DNA from: Myxococcales bacterium 68-20
Lineage (GTDB): Bacteria > Myxococcota_A > Polyangia > Polyangiales > Polyangiaceae
Length of the DNA stretch: 64,000 bases
Assembly (NCBI GenBank): GCA_001899635.1
Contig: MKVQ01000048.1
Coordinates: 1 to 64,000 of the forward strand
Reading direction: 5' to 3'
This document shows positions 9,183-17,366 of this stretch, piece after piece. The notes below the pieces were generated by a model, which saw only the letters and a program-made list of their open reading frames with translations, had not been told where the DNA came from and searched no databases. The first letter of the stretch is position 1, and the number at the start of each line of letters is the position of its first letter. The position numbers and the translations under genes are program-made.

Positions 9183-9752
9183 TCACTTGGGGGTCGGGAA
9201 CGTGACCGGGATGGTGAGCGTCGCGTCCCAGCACTTGTCGACCTCGGGGAACGGCGTCGTCTTGATCACCTTCAACATGCAGTCCGCGACGGGATCGGGG
9301 AGCGTCTTCTCGACCACCTTCGTGCTCTTGATCTTGCCCTTCACGTCGACCGTGATCTTGATCTTCACGGTGCCTTCGAGGTTCGGGTTCTTCTTCTTGC
9401 CCTCGGCGTAGCACTCCTTCAGCTTCGGGCGGGCGCGCTTCTCGAAGTCGACGCCGACGGGCGTGCACTCGTCCTTCGTCTCTCCGACGATGACGCCGGG
9501 CTTGGCCGGAGCGGGCGGCGCCTCGGCGTCCGCCGTCGCGGCCGGCGGAGGCTCTGCGACCGGAGCGGCGGAGGCCGCGTGCTCCGGAGCGTTTGGGGCG
9601 TTGGGCGCGCTCGGCGCAGCATCGCTGGTGGCGGTCGCGGTCTCGACCGGAGGCGTCGCGACGGCCGGCTCGGGCGCACCACCGCCGCAAGCGATCACGA
9701 GCGCGATGGGGAGGGTCGTGGCCAGGAGGGAGACAGCCTTCACCTTCGTCAT
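9183..9752 (-). CDS. Lipoprotein with AgmX/PglI (TonB-like) C-terminal domain
   Basis: A 189-residue lipoprotein (lipobox VIAC, cysteine near 22), an Ala/Pro/Glu-rich linker, and a C-terminal domain of about 85 residues (RPKLKECYAEGKKKNPNLEG ... DCMLKVIKTTPFP). Four cysteines sit in the places typical of myxobacterial AgmX/PglI C-terminal domains, which resemble TonB C-termini and are linked to gliding and envelope machinery. Here it is a free lipoprotein rather than part of a large AgmX-type protein. The ATG at 9752 is preceded 7 nt upstream by TAGACT. Its partner is unknown. Confidence 0.8.
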   Translation of the reverse strand: MTKVKAVSLLATTLPIALVIACGGGAPEPAVATPPVETATATSDAAPSAPNAPNAPEHAASAAPVAEPPPAATADAEAPPAPAKPGVIVGETKDECTPVGVDFEKRARPKLKECYAEGKKKNPNLEGTVKIKITVDVKGKIKSTKVVEKTLPDPVADCMLKVIKTTPFPEVDKCWDATLTIPVTFPTPK

Positions 9753-9759
9753 GGCTCGC

Positions 9760-9765
9760 AGTCTA
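9760..9765 (-). promoter_or_regulatory. -10-like box TAGACT before the AgmX/PglI-domain lipoprotein
   Basis: TAGACT lies 7 nt upstream of the ATG at 9752 with no convincing ribosome-binding site between, consistent with a leaderless transcript. Confidence 0.4.
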
Positions 9766-9839
9766 CGCCTGATCGTCCTCGGCGTGGACGGCACTGATCG
9801 GCGACTGCCGGAGCCAGTCGCGAGATGCGAGCGCGCCGG

Positions 9840-10547
9840 TCAGAGCGGACCGAACAGCTCGAGGGCCGAGAGCTTCCCGTTGTCCGCCGTCGCGGGCATC
9901 TCGATGTCGAGCCTTCCATCTTCGATCGCGATGTCGAACGACCGCACGATGGGCGTCCCCGCGTCGCTCGTCGTGCTCGCCATGCAGCCACCGCTGACGG
10001 CGAACACGTCGAAGCTCGAGAGGACCTTCTTCCCTTCGAGGAGCACGTCGAAGACGCGCGACCCGACACCACCTCCGCCGGGGCAGCCCGGCCCCCAGTA
10101 CACCTCGGCGAAGTAGAGGACCACGCGGTACATGCCGGGGGCGAGCCCTTCCCCGACTGCGCACACGAGCGGGGAGCCGTACGCCTCGCCGGCGAAGAGC
10201 GGAGCGTCCTTCGTGTTGGAGAGCGGCGCTTCAGCCGTATACGCCGACGGGCCGCAGCCACCATCGGGCACCGGCGCCGCCGTCCAAGTTCCCTCGTATT
10301 CGACCCCGACATGCGTGGGACCGTTGATGTCGAGGCGCACGACCAGCGGCGGCACGCCATCCGTCTTCGGCACGACCGGAGCGTCCGTCCTCGAATCCGG
10401 TGAGTCCGCATCAGCAGTGCTCGCGTCGGTCGAGTCCGTGCGCTCGTTCGTCACGGAGGTGCCGACCGCCGTGAGGCCACACGCTCCGCACGCAAGCGTG
10501 AGCGCGAGCAGTAGCGGACGCCGTTTCCTTGCGAGGACGCCCAACAT
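9840..10547 (-). CDS. Malectin-like domain lipoprotein
   Basis: A 235-residue lipoprotein (signal with LALTLACGAC) and an Asp/Ser/Thr linker. The C-terminal domain from about residue 65 matches the malectin/carbohydrate-binding beta-sandwich pattern: YRVVLYFAEVYW, then SRVFDVLLEGKKVLSSFDV, a VRSFDIAIEDGRLDIEMPA strand pair, and a final SALELFG. Malectin-like domains bind glycans, so this may tether polysaccharide at the cell surface. It is divergent from the small lipoprotein at 10627 with 79 bp between starts, and a TAGCCT box lies 9 nt before the ATG. Confidence 0.75.
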   Translation of the reverse strand: MLGVLARKRRPLLLALTLACGACGLTAVGTSVTNERTDSTDASTADADSPDSRTDAPVVPKTDGVPPLVVRLDINGPTHVGVEYEGTWTAAPVPDGGCGPSAYTAEAPLSNTKDAPLFAGEAYGSPLVCAVGEGLAPGMYRVVLYFAEVYWGPGCPGGGGVGSRVFDVLLEGKKVLSSFDVFAVSGGCMASTTSDAGTPIVRSFDIAIEDGRLDIEMPATADNGKLSALELFGPL

Positions 10548-10556
10548 GCGGCGGGC

Positions 10557-10562
10557 AGGCTA
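10557..10562 (-). promoter_or_regulatory. -10-like box TAGCCT before the malectin-like gene
   Basis: TAGCCT (in context TGCTAGCCT) lies 9 nt upstream of the ATG at 10547 on the minus strand. It faces the TATCCT box at 10615 that serves the divergent gene. Confidence 0.38.
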
Positions 10563-10614
10563 GCATGGCAGCTCCGTCGGACGACGTCGCCGAGCGCGAC
10601 CGTCGCTCACGCGC

Positions 10615-10620
10615 TATCCT
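10615..10620 (+). promoter_or_regulatory. -10-like box TATCCT before the lipoprotein at 10627
   Basis: TATCCT (context GCTATCCT) ends exactly 6 nt before the ATG at 10627, and no Shine-Dalgarno sequence fits in the gap. Confidence 0.42.
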
Positions 10621-10626
10621 CGGCAC

Positions 10627-11316
10627 ATGCGCGCTCTTGCTTGCTTCGGGCTTTCCCTCACGCTCTCCCTCCTCGGCTCGGGGTGCAGCGGCGCCTCGTC
10701 GAACCATGAGCCGGCGGGGGCGACGAGCGCGAAGGTCGCCGTCGAGAACCCGACGGGCACGTGCACCGCCCCCGACTCGGGAGCCCGCGCCGGCTATCAC
10801 GTTCCCGGCGACTCGCAGTGGCTCCCGGACTGCAAGATCATGCTCGCGCGCGAGTACTGGCGGGTCTTCGTGACCAAGCCGGGCTCGGCGTATCTCGTTC
10901 CGCGTCCCGACGGCGACAGGGGCCTCGAGCACGCGTGCACGGTCGAGAGCAATCCGCTGCATGCGGTGGTCGTGAAGCACGCGCTCTGCAAGCCTGCGTC
11001 GTCGCAAGCGGAGGTGGAGCGGGTCAACGACCTCCCTCCGAGCGACGCTCTGGCCATCGCTCACGAGCTCCACGCTTCGCTGCGCTTCATCGCGAGCGAC
11101 GAGGGGCTCGGAATCGCGCCCTTCCCCATGCCGAGCGACATCATCGACGCGTGCAACTTACACTCGAATGCAGATGCCCCGGAGCTCGACGCGATCTGCA
11201 AGCGAGAGAAGGAGCGCCTCGGCTCGGGCCACCTCGTCGGGTTCACGTACGTGGGCCCCGGCGGCGTCGCCCTCGCCAAGCGCCTGAACGAGCTCTACGC
11301 GATCCCGCTCGACTGA
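10627..11316 (+). CDS. Hypothetical lipoprotein
   Basis: A 229-residue protein with a classic lipoprotein signal (LSLLGSGC, lipid Cys about 20). The mature part has several cysteines (GTCTAPD, PDCKIM, EHACTVES, HALCKP, DACNLH, DAICKRE) that could form disulfides outside the inner membrane. No domain is recognised. The start is set by the signal peptide and by a TATCCT box 6 nt upstream. It converges on the large vWA protein gene (58 bp between stops). Confidence 0.7.
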   Translation: MRALACFGLSLTLSLLGSGCSGASSNHEPAGATSAKVAVENPTGTCTAPDSGARAGYHVPGDSQWLPDCKIMLAREYWRVFVTKPGSAYLVPRPDGDRGLEHACTVESNPLHAVVVKHALCKPASSQAEVERVNDLPPSDALAIAHELHASLRFIASDEGLGIAPFPMPSDIIDACNLHSNADAPELDAICKREKERLGSGHLVGFTYVGPGGVALAKRLNELYAIPLD

Positions 11317-11375
11317 ACCTCATTGGGTTCGCTCGAGGCCGAGTCGGAGGCCGACGCGGCCCGAGCGGTGCAGGC

Positions 11376-14300
11376 TCACAGCGCCTGCTGCTTCGTCCCC
11401 GGCTCGAGCTTGCCGTCCTTCGTCGTGACCTGGAATTTCGAGCCGTCCCACGCGAGGACGAGGACGCGGAACCGAACGGGACGCTGGAGAATGTCGCTCT
11501 TGTAGCGGACGGCTTGGGCGAGACGCGCCCAAGCGTCCGGAGCACCGAGCACCGCGTAGAGGCCGACCGCACCGGCGTCGGTGACCTCACCGGCAAGCGT
11601 CTCCTTCTTCTCGTCCGCGGCGCCGAGCACGAGCTTGGCGTCGAGGTCGTCCCACGTGAGGATCGCGAGCGAGCCCGGTCCGCTGAACAGCGTCAGCTCC
11701 TTCAGCTTGCGGCCGATCGCCTCCGGCGTGGCGCCCGACGCGGGGTCGGGCTTGTCGAGCAGCATTGCGAGACGGGACGCCGAGAGCATACGCGCGAACA
11801 CGCGCGGATCGTTCGGGCCGGACGTCCCTTCACTGCCGGCGACCTCGCGCTCGATGTGAAGGGCCTCGTCGATGCGTCCCGCGCCGGCAGCGGCGTTCGC
11901 GAGACGAAGCCAGGCGAGGGGGTTCTTCGCGTCGAGATCGGTGAGCGTCTTGTACTGGCGGTAGGCCGCGCCGTACCAACCCTGGCGGAGATAGATGTCG
12001 CCGAGGACGCGCCGCGCTTCGCGGCTCTGTCCGTCGAACTCGACGATCTCGGAATACGTGCGGAGCGCTTCCTCTTCTTCGCCCGCGGCCGCGAGCACAT
12101 CACCGAGGTGCTGCGCGAGCGTCGGGGTCATGAAGCCGCGATCGCGGAGACGGCGGCCATGGGCGATCGCCTCGTTCCGCTGTCCCGCGCGAGCGAGGAC
12201 CTTCACGTAGCGGACGTCGCCCTGAGGATCGTTCGGTGCCGCGAGCATCGCCGTCTTGACGATGACGAGCTGCTTGTCGACCTTGTCGGTGCTCGAGAGC
12301 TCGTTGTCGACGCGTATCCAGTCGACGCCGCCGTGCATCACGCGCGAGACGGCCGCCGCGATCCGCAGGTCGACCGTGCGACGAAGGAGCCCCCGCGCCA
12401 CGAAGCGCGCTGCCTCCGGCCAGGGCGCGAGATGCGCGAGGAACGTCTCGGCGGTCTGTTCGGTCTCGATCCGCCGGCCGAGGATGTCGAGGAGCGCGGC
12501 CTCGTCGCGCCAGTCGGGGAGCTCACACGCGGCGTACGCGCGATCGTAGACGGCCGCGAGCTCGTGGCCGCTCGTGATCTTCCTCGCTCGCTTCTGCCAG
12601 AGGAGCGCGCGCTCGGAGAGCGGTCGGCTCGCGACGTCGCTGCAGAGCGAGAGGGCACGAAGGACCGCCGGACGATGCGCGACCGCAGCATTGAACGACG
12701 GCTCGTTCTTGGCGCGTCCCGTCTTGTCGTCGGCCGCCGTGGCGGCGGCCGCCTTTCGCATCGCGACCGGTGGCGGAGCAGGCGCAGCAGCCGGGGTCGG
12801 CACCGGGCGCGCGAACGCGGTCCCGGGCGCGTGCGGCGCCATCCCGAAGCTCCCGCCTGGCGTCGGCATGTCGGCGACGCCAGGCGCGACCTCGGCCGGC
12901 GCTGCGGAGGCCGCCGGGGCCGACGTCCACTCCGTCGTGGCCGTGGCCGTGGGCGCGGACGCGACGAAGCCGCCGGCTCCGCCCTGACGCGCGACACCGT
13001 CGGCCATCAGCGTCTCCTCACGCTCGGTCGACGCGGCGCTCGCCTTCTCGCTCCGGCTGCATCCCATCACGGCCGCGGGCGGCGCCCCGGGCAAGAGCCC
13101 GTTCATCAACCGCTCATCGTCGCCGGGACGCTCGATCGACGTGAGGCGCACGCCGCGAACGCGCGAACGACGACGCGGGATGCCCTGCCGCGCATACGCG
13201 CCCTCGTCCTCGAGAGCGAGCGAGCTCGTGTACGGTGTGATGAGACCGTATTCGGCGCCGAGCTGGAGGATCTGCGCGCGGTTGTCGTCGGTGCCCGCGG
13301 CCGAGCCCATGAGACGGCGCGCGTATTCGGCCGCCCAGAGGCGCGGGACCTGAGAGGCCGTGACCGACGTCGTGTCGACATCGAGCGCGAGTTTGTCCTC
13401 GAAGTCCTTCGCCCCGAAACGGCCACGGACGGTGACCTTGTCCGGGAGCGGATGGTGCGTCCGCGCGAGCAGGACGAGCTCCTCGCCGCGCGAGAGCTTG
13501 CCGGTCACCGAGTAGAGGGGCTGATCGAGGCCAGCGCCGAGGTCGAACGCGACGTCGGTGATGACCGGCGTCTTCATTGCGCTCGCGAGACGGAGCGACT
13601 GCCCCGTGGTCTGACTCGCCTCGTCGACGCGCACGTATTGCCCACCGCCCGCGCGCGCGAGCTCGGCGAGGAGCTCGTGACTGGACGATGCGCCGGTGCC
13701 GAGCGCAAAGAAGCGCGCACGCGATCCCGTGAGCGATCGGCGCAGGCGCTCGAGCAAGGCCTCGGCTCCGGTCTCGCCCGACGTCGGAGCACCATCGCCG
13801 ACGTACACGACCGCGGCTTGCTCCTTGCCGTGGAGGCGAGCGAGCGCGGGCTCGAACATCGCGCCGATGTCGGTCGCGCCACCCGCCCCATGATCGGCGA
13901 GCTTCTCGAGCGCCTTGCCGATCTCGGCCTCGGTCGCGGGCGCCAGGTCGTCCTTCGGATAGACGACGCGCGGAGCGACATCGAGCGCGATGACTGCGAA
14001 GTGATCGCCGTCGGAGAGCGCTCGGAGCGTCGCCTCGGTCGCCGCGATGCGGAGCTGCCTTGCAGACTCGTCGCCTCCTGCTGACGTATCGACGACGACG
14101 ACGACGTCCGCGCTCGGCGCCGCCAGCTTCGCGAAGTCCTTCTCCGCGATCGGCTTGTCCGCGCCCCACGGAGCCCATCGGAGCATCACGTAGTCGGCCT
14201 GATCCGGGCCCGCCTGGAAGCGCCACGCCGAGACGGGCGGCCGCTTCTTCTTGTGTGTCATCTCGAGCTGGAAGTCCGCGCGTGGAACGTAGCCGCTCCG

Positions 14301-15770
14301 GCGCATCGAGACCGTGCGACCGCCGCCTTCGACGCGAGCGTCGAGTGAGGTCGCGAGACCGATGTCCTGCTCGGTTCCACCGACGTCGACCGAGAGCGCA
14401 AACTCGTCGAAGCGCACGGGATCGTCCGACCGAAGCGGGTAGACGTAACGCGTCTTGCCTTCGACGACGGGGAGCATCTCGATGTAGCGAAGGACGACGC
14501 GACGTGATCCGCTCGCCGGGATGGGAAAGATGCGCGCGCGATAGGTGCGTCCATCGACCCACTCGAGGAGCGCGGGGTCGTTCGCCTGCCGGACGGCGGC
14601 CTCGTAACGAGCCGCGGCTTCGCGCTTCTCGATCACCTCACCTTCGACCAGACGTCCATTCGTCTCGAGCGCAAAGCCCGTCACCGTCGCGGTCGGCGGG
14701 ACAGTGAACCAGTAGTAGCCCTCGATCGGCGTACCGCCCGGGTTCGAGAAGGACTGATCGACCTCGGTCTCCGCGATGCCGTCGCGAACGACGGCCTTCA
14801 CCACCTGCTTCGCGATCCCGAGCTTCTGCGCAGCCGAGCCGGCAGCTGACGCGGGGTCGAGCCCATAGAGGCGCCCGGTGCCGCTGCCGATGAAGCGACC
14901 GGCTCCGCGCTGATCGACCATGCCGCCGGTCCAGTCGTTCCAGAACTTCACGCTCGCGACCTCGGGCTTGCCATCCCCCGTGGCCTTGCCCTGTTCGCCC
15001 GCGCCGATCTCGACCCGACCGCCGGGCGAGCTCATCACCGCGAGGCCTCGCGAGACGTAGACCGCGATGGCACTCCCCTCACGCCGTACGTCGATGCCGG
15101 CGTCGGACGCGGTCGCGACGTAGTTGCCCGACTTGATCGCGAACGCATCGCTGCCAGTGCGCGGAGCATCGACCCAGATCTCGCCCGAGGTGAGCTCCAC
15201 GCCGTGCTCGAGCAGCTTGAGCGTCGTTTCCGAGCGGAGGAACACCGCGGCGCCGTCGCCGGTCCGCACGAGCGCGCGGGCGCCCTTGTTGGTCGTGATC
15301 GTCGCGCCGCTCGCCAGCGGCATCCCCGAGAGCGCGCGGCCATCGCTGCCCTCGACGACGACGTCGCCTGCTGCAAGGTCGAGCCGTGCGCCGAGCGAGC
15401 GCGCCTGCTTCGGCGGCGGTGTCTTCAGCACGTAGTGAGCACCGACGGCGCCGAGCGAGCAGACGGCGATGGCGGCGACCAGGATCGTGCGGAGCGGGAA
15501 GCGTCGCTTCGGCGGCTCGACCACCACATCGGCCGTTGGTACGCGGTAGGGGCCGGCCGCGTGATGGTGGAACGGCGGTCCAGGCATCGGAGGCGGCGCG
15601 TTCGGCGCCATGCCCGCGCCTCCCGGCGGCGCAGGTGGTGGTGGCAGTGGCGGAGGCGGGGGCTCACCCGCCGAGCCGGTCGCGCCCTCTTCTGCGCCAA
15701 GGCGATCTTGCTCGGGAGCTGCGGCGTCGAGAGGGGGCTGCGGCGGGGTCGGTGCGCTCGGGTCGTGCAT
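11376..15770 (-). CDS. Giant FecR-VIT-vWA-TPR membrane protein
   Basis: A 1464-residue protein anchored by one TM helix (about 93-113) after a Pro-rich cytoplasmic N-terminus. Domains follow in order. A FecR-like beta domain (about 125-265) contains GDVVVEGSDGRALSGMPLASG. A VIT domain (about 315-445) contains VDQSFSNPGGTPIEGYYWF. A vWA domain (about 553-720) has the degenerate MIDAS D561-TSAG instead of DxSxS, with GATDIG near 631. An Ala/Pro linker follows (about 870-980), and the rest is an alpha-helical TPR-rich half with tetratricopeptides near 1180-1370. VIT plus vWA occurs in inter-alpha-trypsin-inhibitor-like and MSCRAMM-like scaffolds. The periplasmic side probably assembles protein complexes. 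It has its own TACCCT box upstream. Partners unknown. Confidence 0.88.
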   Translation of the reverse strand: MHDPSAPTPPQPPLDAAAPEQDRLGAEEGATGSAGEPPPPPLPPPPAPPGGAGMAPNAPPPMPGPPFHHHAAGPYRVPTADVVVEPPKRRFPLRTILVAAIAVCSLGAVGAHYVLKTPPPKQARSLGARLDLAAGDVVVEGSDGRALSGMPLASGATITTNKGARALVRTGDGAAVFLRSETTLKLLEHGVELTSGEIWVDAPRTGSDAFAIKSGNYVATASDAGIDVRREGSAIAVYVSRGLAVMSSPGGRVEIGAGEQGKATGDGKPEVASVKFWNDWTGGMVDQRGAGRFIGSGTGRLYGLDPASAAGSAAQKLGIAKQVVKAVVRDGIAETEVDQSFSNPGGTPIEGYYWFTVPPTATVTGFALETNGRLVEGEVIEKREAAARYEAAVRQANDPALLEWVDGRTYRARIFPIPASGSRRVVLRYIEMLPVVEGKTRYVYPLRSDDPVRFDEFALSVDVGGTEQDIGLATSLDARVEGGGRTVSMRRSGYVPRADFQLEMTHKKKRPPVSAWRFQAGPDQADYVMLRWAPWGADKPIAEKDFAKLAAPSADVVVVVDTSAGGDESARQLRIAATEATLRALSDGDHFAVIALDVAPRVVYPKDDLAPATEAEIGKALEKLADHGAGGATDIGAMFEPALARLHGKEQAAVVYVGDGAPTSGETGAEALLERLRRSLTGSRARFFALGTGASSSHELLAELARAGGGQYVRVDEASQTTGQSLRLASAMKTPVITDVAFDLGAGLDQPLYSVTGKLSRGEELVLLARTHHPLPDKVTVRGRFGAKDFEDKLALDVDTTSVTASQVPRLWAAEYARRLMGSAAGTDDNRAQILQLGAEYGLITPYTSSLALEDEGAYARQGIPRRRSRVRGVRLTSIERPGDDERLMNGLLPGAPPAAVMGCSRSEKASAASTEREETLMADGVARQGGAGGFVASAPTATATTEWTSAPAASAAPAEVAPGVADMPTPGGSFGMAPHAPGTAFARPVPTPAAAPAPPPVAMRKAAAATAADDKTGRAKNEPSFNAAVAHRPAVLRALSLCSDVASRPLSERALLWQKRARKITSGHELAAVYDRAYAACELPDWRDEAALLDILGRRIETEQTAETFLAHLAPWPEAARFVARGLLRRTVDLRIAAAVSRVMHGGVDWIRVDNELSSTDKVDKQLVIVKTAMLAAPNDPQGDVRYVKVLARAGQRNEAIAHGRRLRDRGFMTPTLAQHLGDVLAAAGEEEEALRTYSEIVEFDGQSREARRVLGDIYLRQGWYGAAYRQYKTLTDLDAKNPLAWLRLANAAAGAGRIDEALHIEREVAGSEGTSGPNDPRVFARMLSASRLAMLLDKPDPASGATPEAIGRKLKELTLFSGPGSLAILTWDDLDAKLVLGAADEKKETLAGEVTDAGAVGLYAVLGAPDAWARLAQAVRYKSDILQRPVRFRVLVLAWDGSKFQVTTKDGKLEPGTKQQAL

Positions 15771-15782
15771 TGGCCTGGCACC

Positions 15783-15788
15783 AGGGTA
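15783..15788 (-). promoter_or_regulatory. -10-like box TACCCT before the FecR-VIT-vWA gene
   Basis: TACCCT on the minus strand lies 12 nt before the ATG at 15770. The short leader holds no strong ribosome-binding site. Confidence 0.35.
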
Positions 15789-15914
15789 CGTGCCCCGCGC
15801 GCGAACGATCTGGACGAACCATCATCGCCCGCGACGCGCGCCCGGCGAGCGGAGCGATCGGTCGGATCGCCATGTGATCCGCGGTAGCACGCGAACGAAC
15901 GTCTCGCGTCGAGG

Positions 15915-17249
15915 CTATGGCTTGCGCGCCGACGGCGGCACCGATGGCACCGGCGGGACCGCGGGATGCCCGGTGGGCGGCGGATCCGAAACGATGTCGA
16001 GGCGCGGCGGAGGCTCGGAGACGGTCACGGGCGGCGGCGCCGCGGTCATGCTCGGCACCCACGTGTCGAGGCCGAGGGGCGCGAAGACCTCGCGGCCCTT
16101 CGCGGGGAGCGGCTGGAGAGTGCTCACGAGCGCCTCCTTGCGGAGGTAGAGCTCCTCGCGTCGACCGCCCTCGGCTTCCGTCTTCAGCGTGAGCTCGAAC
16201 GCGTTCGGGCTCCGCTTCGCGATCTCGCGCACCGTCGGGGCGAACATGGAGACGAGGCGAACGACGAACGGAACGGCGAGCCCGCTCTCGAAGACGGGCT
16301 GCCCGTCGAGCGCGACGTTGATGAGCTGCTCCTTCTGGTCCGCGACCTCGCGTGTCGCTGCCTTGAGAGCGGCCCAGACGCGCTCGAGGTGCGCGACGTC
16401 CTGTCCTCCGAGATTGCCCGGCAGCGCCTCGGCGTTCGGCGCCCCGGGATGCTCGACGGTACCTGCGACTCCGCCCGCCTCGTCGCGACGGATGCGGAAC
16501 ACGAGCATCTCCTTCTCGGCGAGCTTGCGGCGCAACGCGAGCTCGAAGGCATCCTCGCTCATGTCGATCTGCACGATCGTCCAGTCGTCGACGACGAGCT
16601 CCTTCGCGGTCACGGTGCCGCGAAGCCAGCTCTTCTCGACGCCGACGCGCAAGGCAACGCCCTCCGCGAAATCGGCGACCTTTCGTGGAGCGGTCCACGC
16701 GGTAGTGCGGTGCGGTGCGACCGTGAACGACGTCGCGATCCCGTCGGGATGCACGAAGGCAGCGCTGCCCGAGTGGCGCGCTTCCTTGCCGTCGATGTTG
16801 AGCCGAAGTGCGATCGTCGTCGTGAGGACGGGGATGCGCGCCGCCTTGAGGAACGCCTCGAGCTGCGCTCGCATCTCGGAGGCGCGGCGGTCGCTGTCGC
16901 TGCGTAGCTGGAGCGACTCGCGCTCGTTCGCTCCGAGCGTGCTCTTGCGATGCTCCTCGATGTAGTGCGTCGCGTACTCGGCGACCGTGCGCGCGTATTC
17001 GAGCGCGTGCTGGTGCTGGACCTTCTGCGCGGTGTCCTGCACGGCGCGCATCACGACGTTGTGGAACTGCTCGAGCGCCTCGAGCCCCTTCACGCGGTTC
17101 TGCGCGAGCTCCTCACGTTGCCGCGCGAGGGCCGTGCCCTCGACGTCGAGCTGCACGATGCGCGTCGAGGCGGACATGAATGCCTCGAGGGTCGTGAGGA
17201 AGTTGTACCCGAGCGGAAACGGCGTGGAGTCTCCGAAGAGGTAACGCAT
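15915..17249 (-). CDS. Conserved myxobacterial coiled-coil protein of unknown function
   Basis: A 444-residue cytoplasmic protein beginning MRYLFGDSTPFPLGYNFL, an N-terminus I recall as conserved in unnamed myxobacterial proteins, which supports ATG 17249 over a TTG 42 nt upstream. Residues about 30-130 are long helices likely to form coiled coil (VEGTALARQREELAQNRVKG, YIEEHRKSTLGANERES). The rest is mixed alpha/beta with FDLAL-type helices and a Pro-rich tail. No enzymatic motif is seen. It lies upstream of, and on the same strand as, the giant vWA protein gene, 144 bp away. A TATCCT box lies 9 nt before the start. Confidence 0.75.
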   Translation of the reverse strand: MRYLFGDSTPFPLGYNFLTTLEAFMSASTRIVQLDVEGTALARQREELAQNRVKGLEALEQFHNVVMRAVQDTAQKVQHQHALEYARTVAEYATHYIEEHRKSTLGANERESLQLRSDSDRRASEMRAQLEAFLKAARIPVLTTTIALRLNIDGKEARHSGSAAFVHPDGIATSFTVAPHRTTAWTAPRKVADFAEGVALRVGVEKSWLRGTVTAKELVVDDWTIVQIDMSEDAFELALRRKLAEKEMLVFRIRRDEAGGVAGTVEHPGAPNAEALPGNLGGQDVAHLERVWAALKAATREVADQKEQLINVALDGQPVFESGLAVPFVVRLVSMFAPTVREIAKRSPNAFELTLKTEAEGGRREELYLRKEALVSTLQPLPAKGREVFAPLGLDTWVPSMTAAPPPVTVSEPPPRLDIVSDPPPTGHPAVPPVPSVPPSARKP

Positions 17250-17258
17250 CGCCAGCGA

Positions 17259-17264
17259 AGGATA
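17259..17264 (-). promoter_or_regulatory. -10-like box TATCCT before the coiled-coil protein gene
   Basis: TATCCT on the minus strand lies 9 nt upstream of the ATG at 17249. No Shine-Dalgarno sequence is visible. Confidence 0.38.
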
Positions 17265-17366
17265 CCGAACTTGGGGCTCACACCCCAACAACCCGCAAAG
17301 GTGAGCCCCACAAAGACCCGTCGAAGCGTCCGCCGCCCTGGTCCGCTCTGCAACAGGCGGGATCGA

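Noticed and set aside
10761-14084. Plus-strand open frame of 1107 codons
   Set aside because: It lies opposite the VIT-vWA gene and the small lipoprotein, is Arg/Glu-rich without domains, and has no start signal. It is a high-GC antisense shadow.
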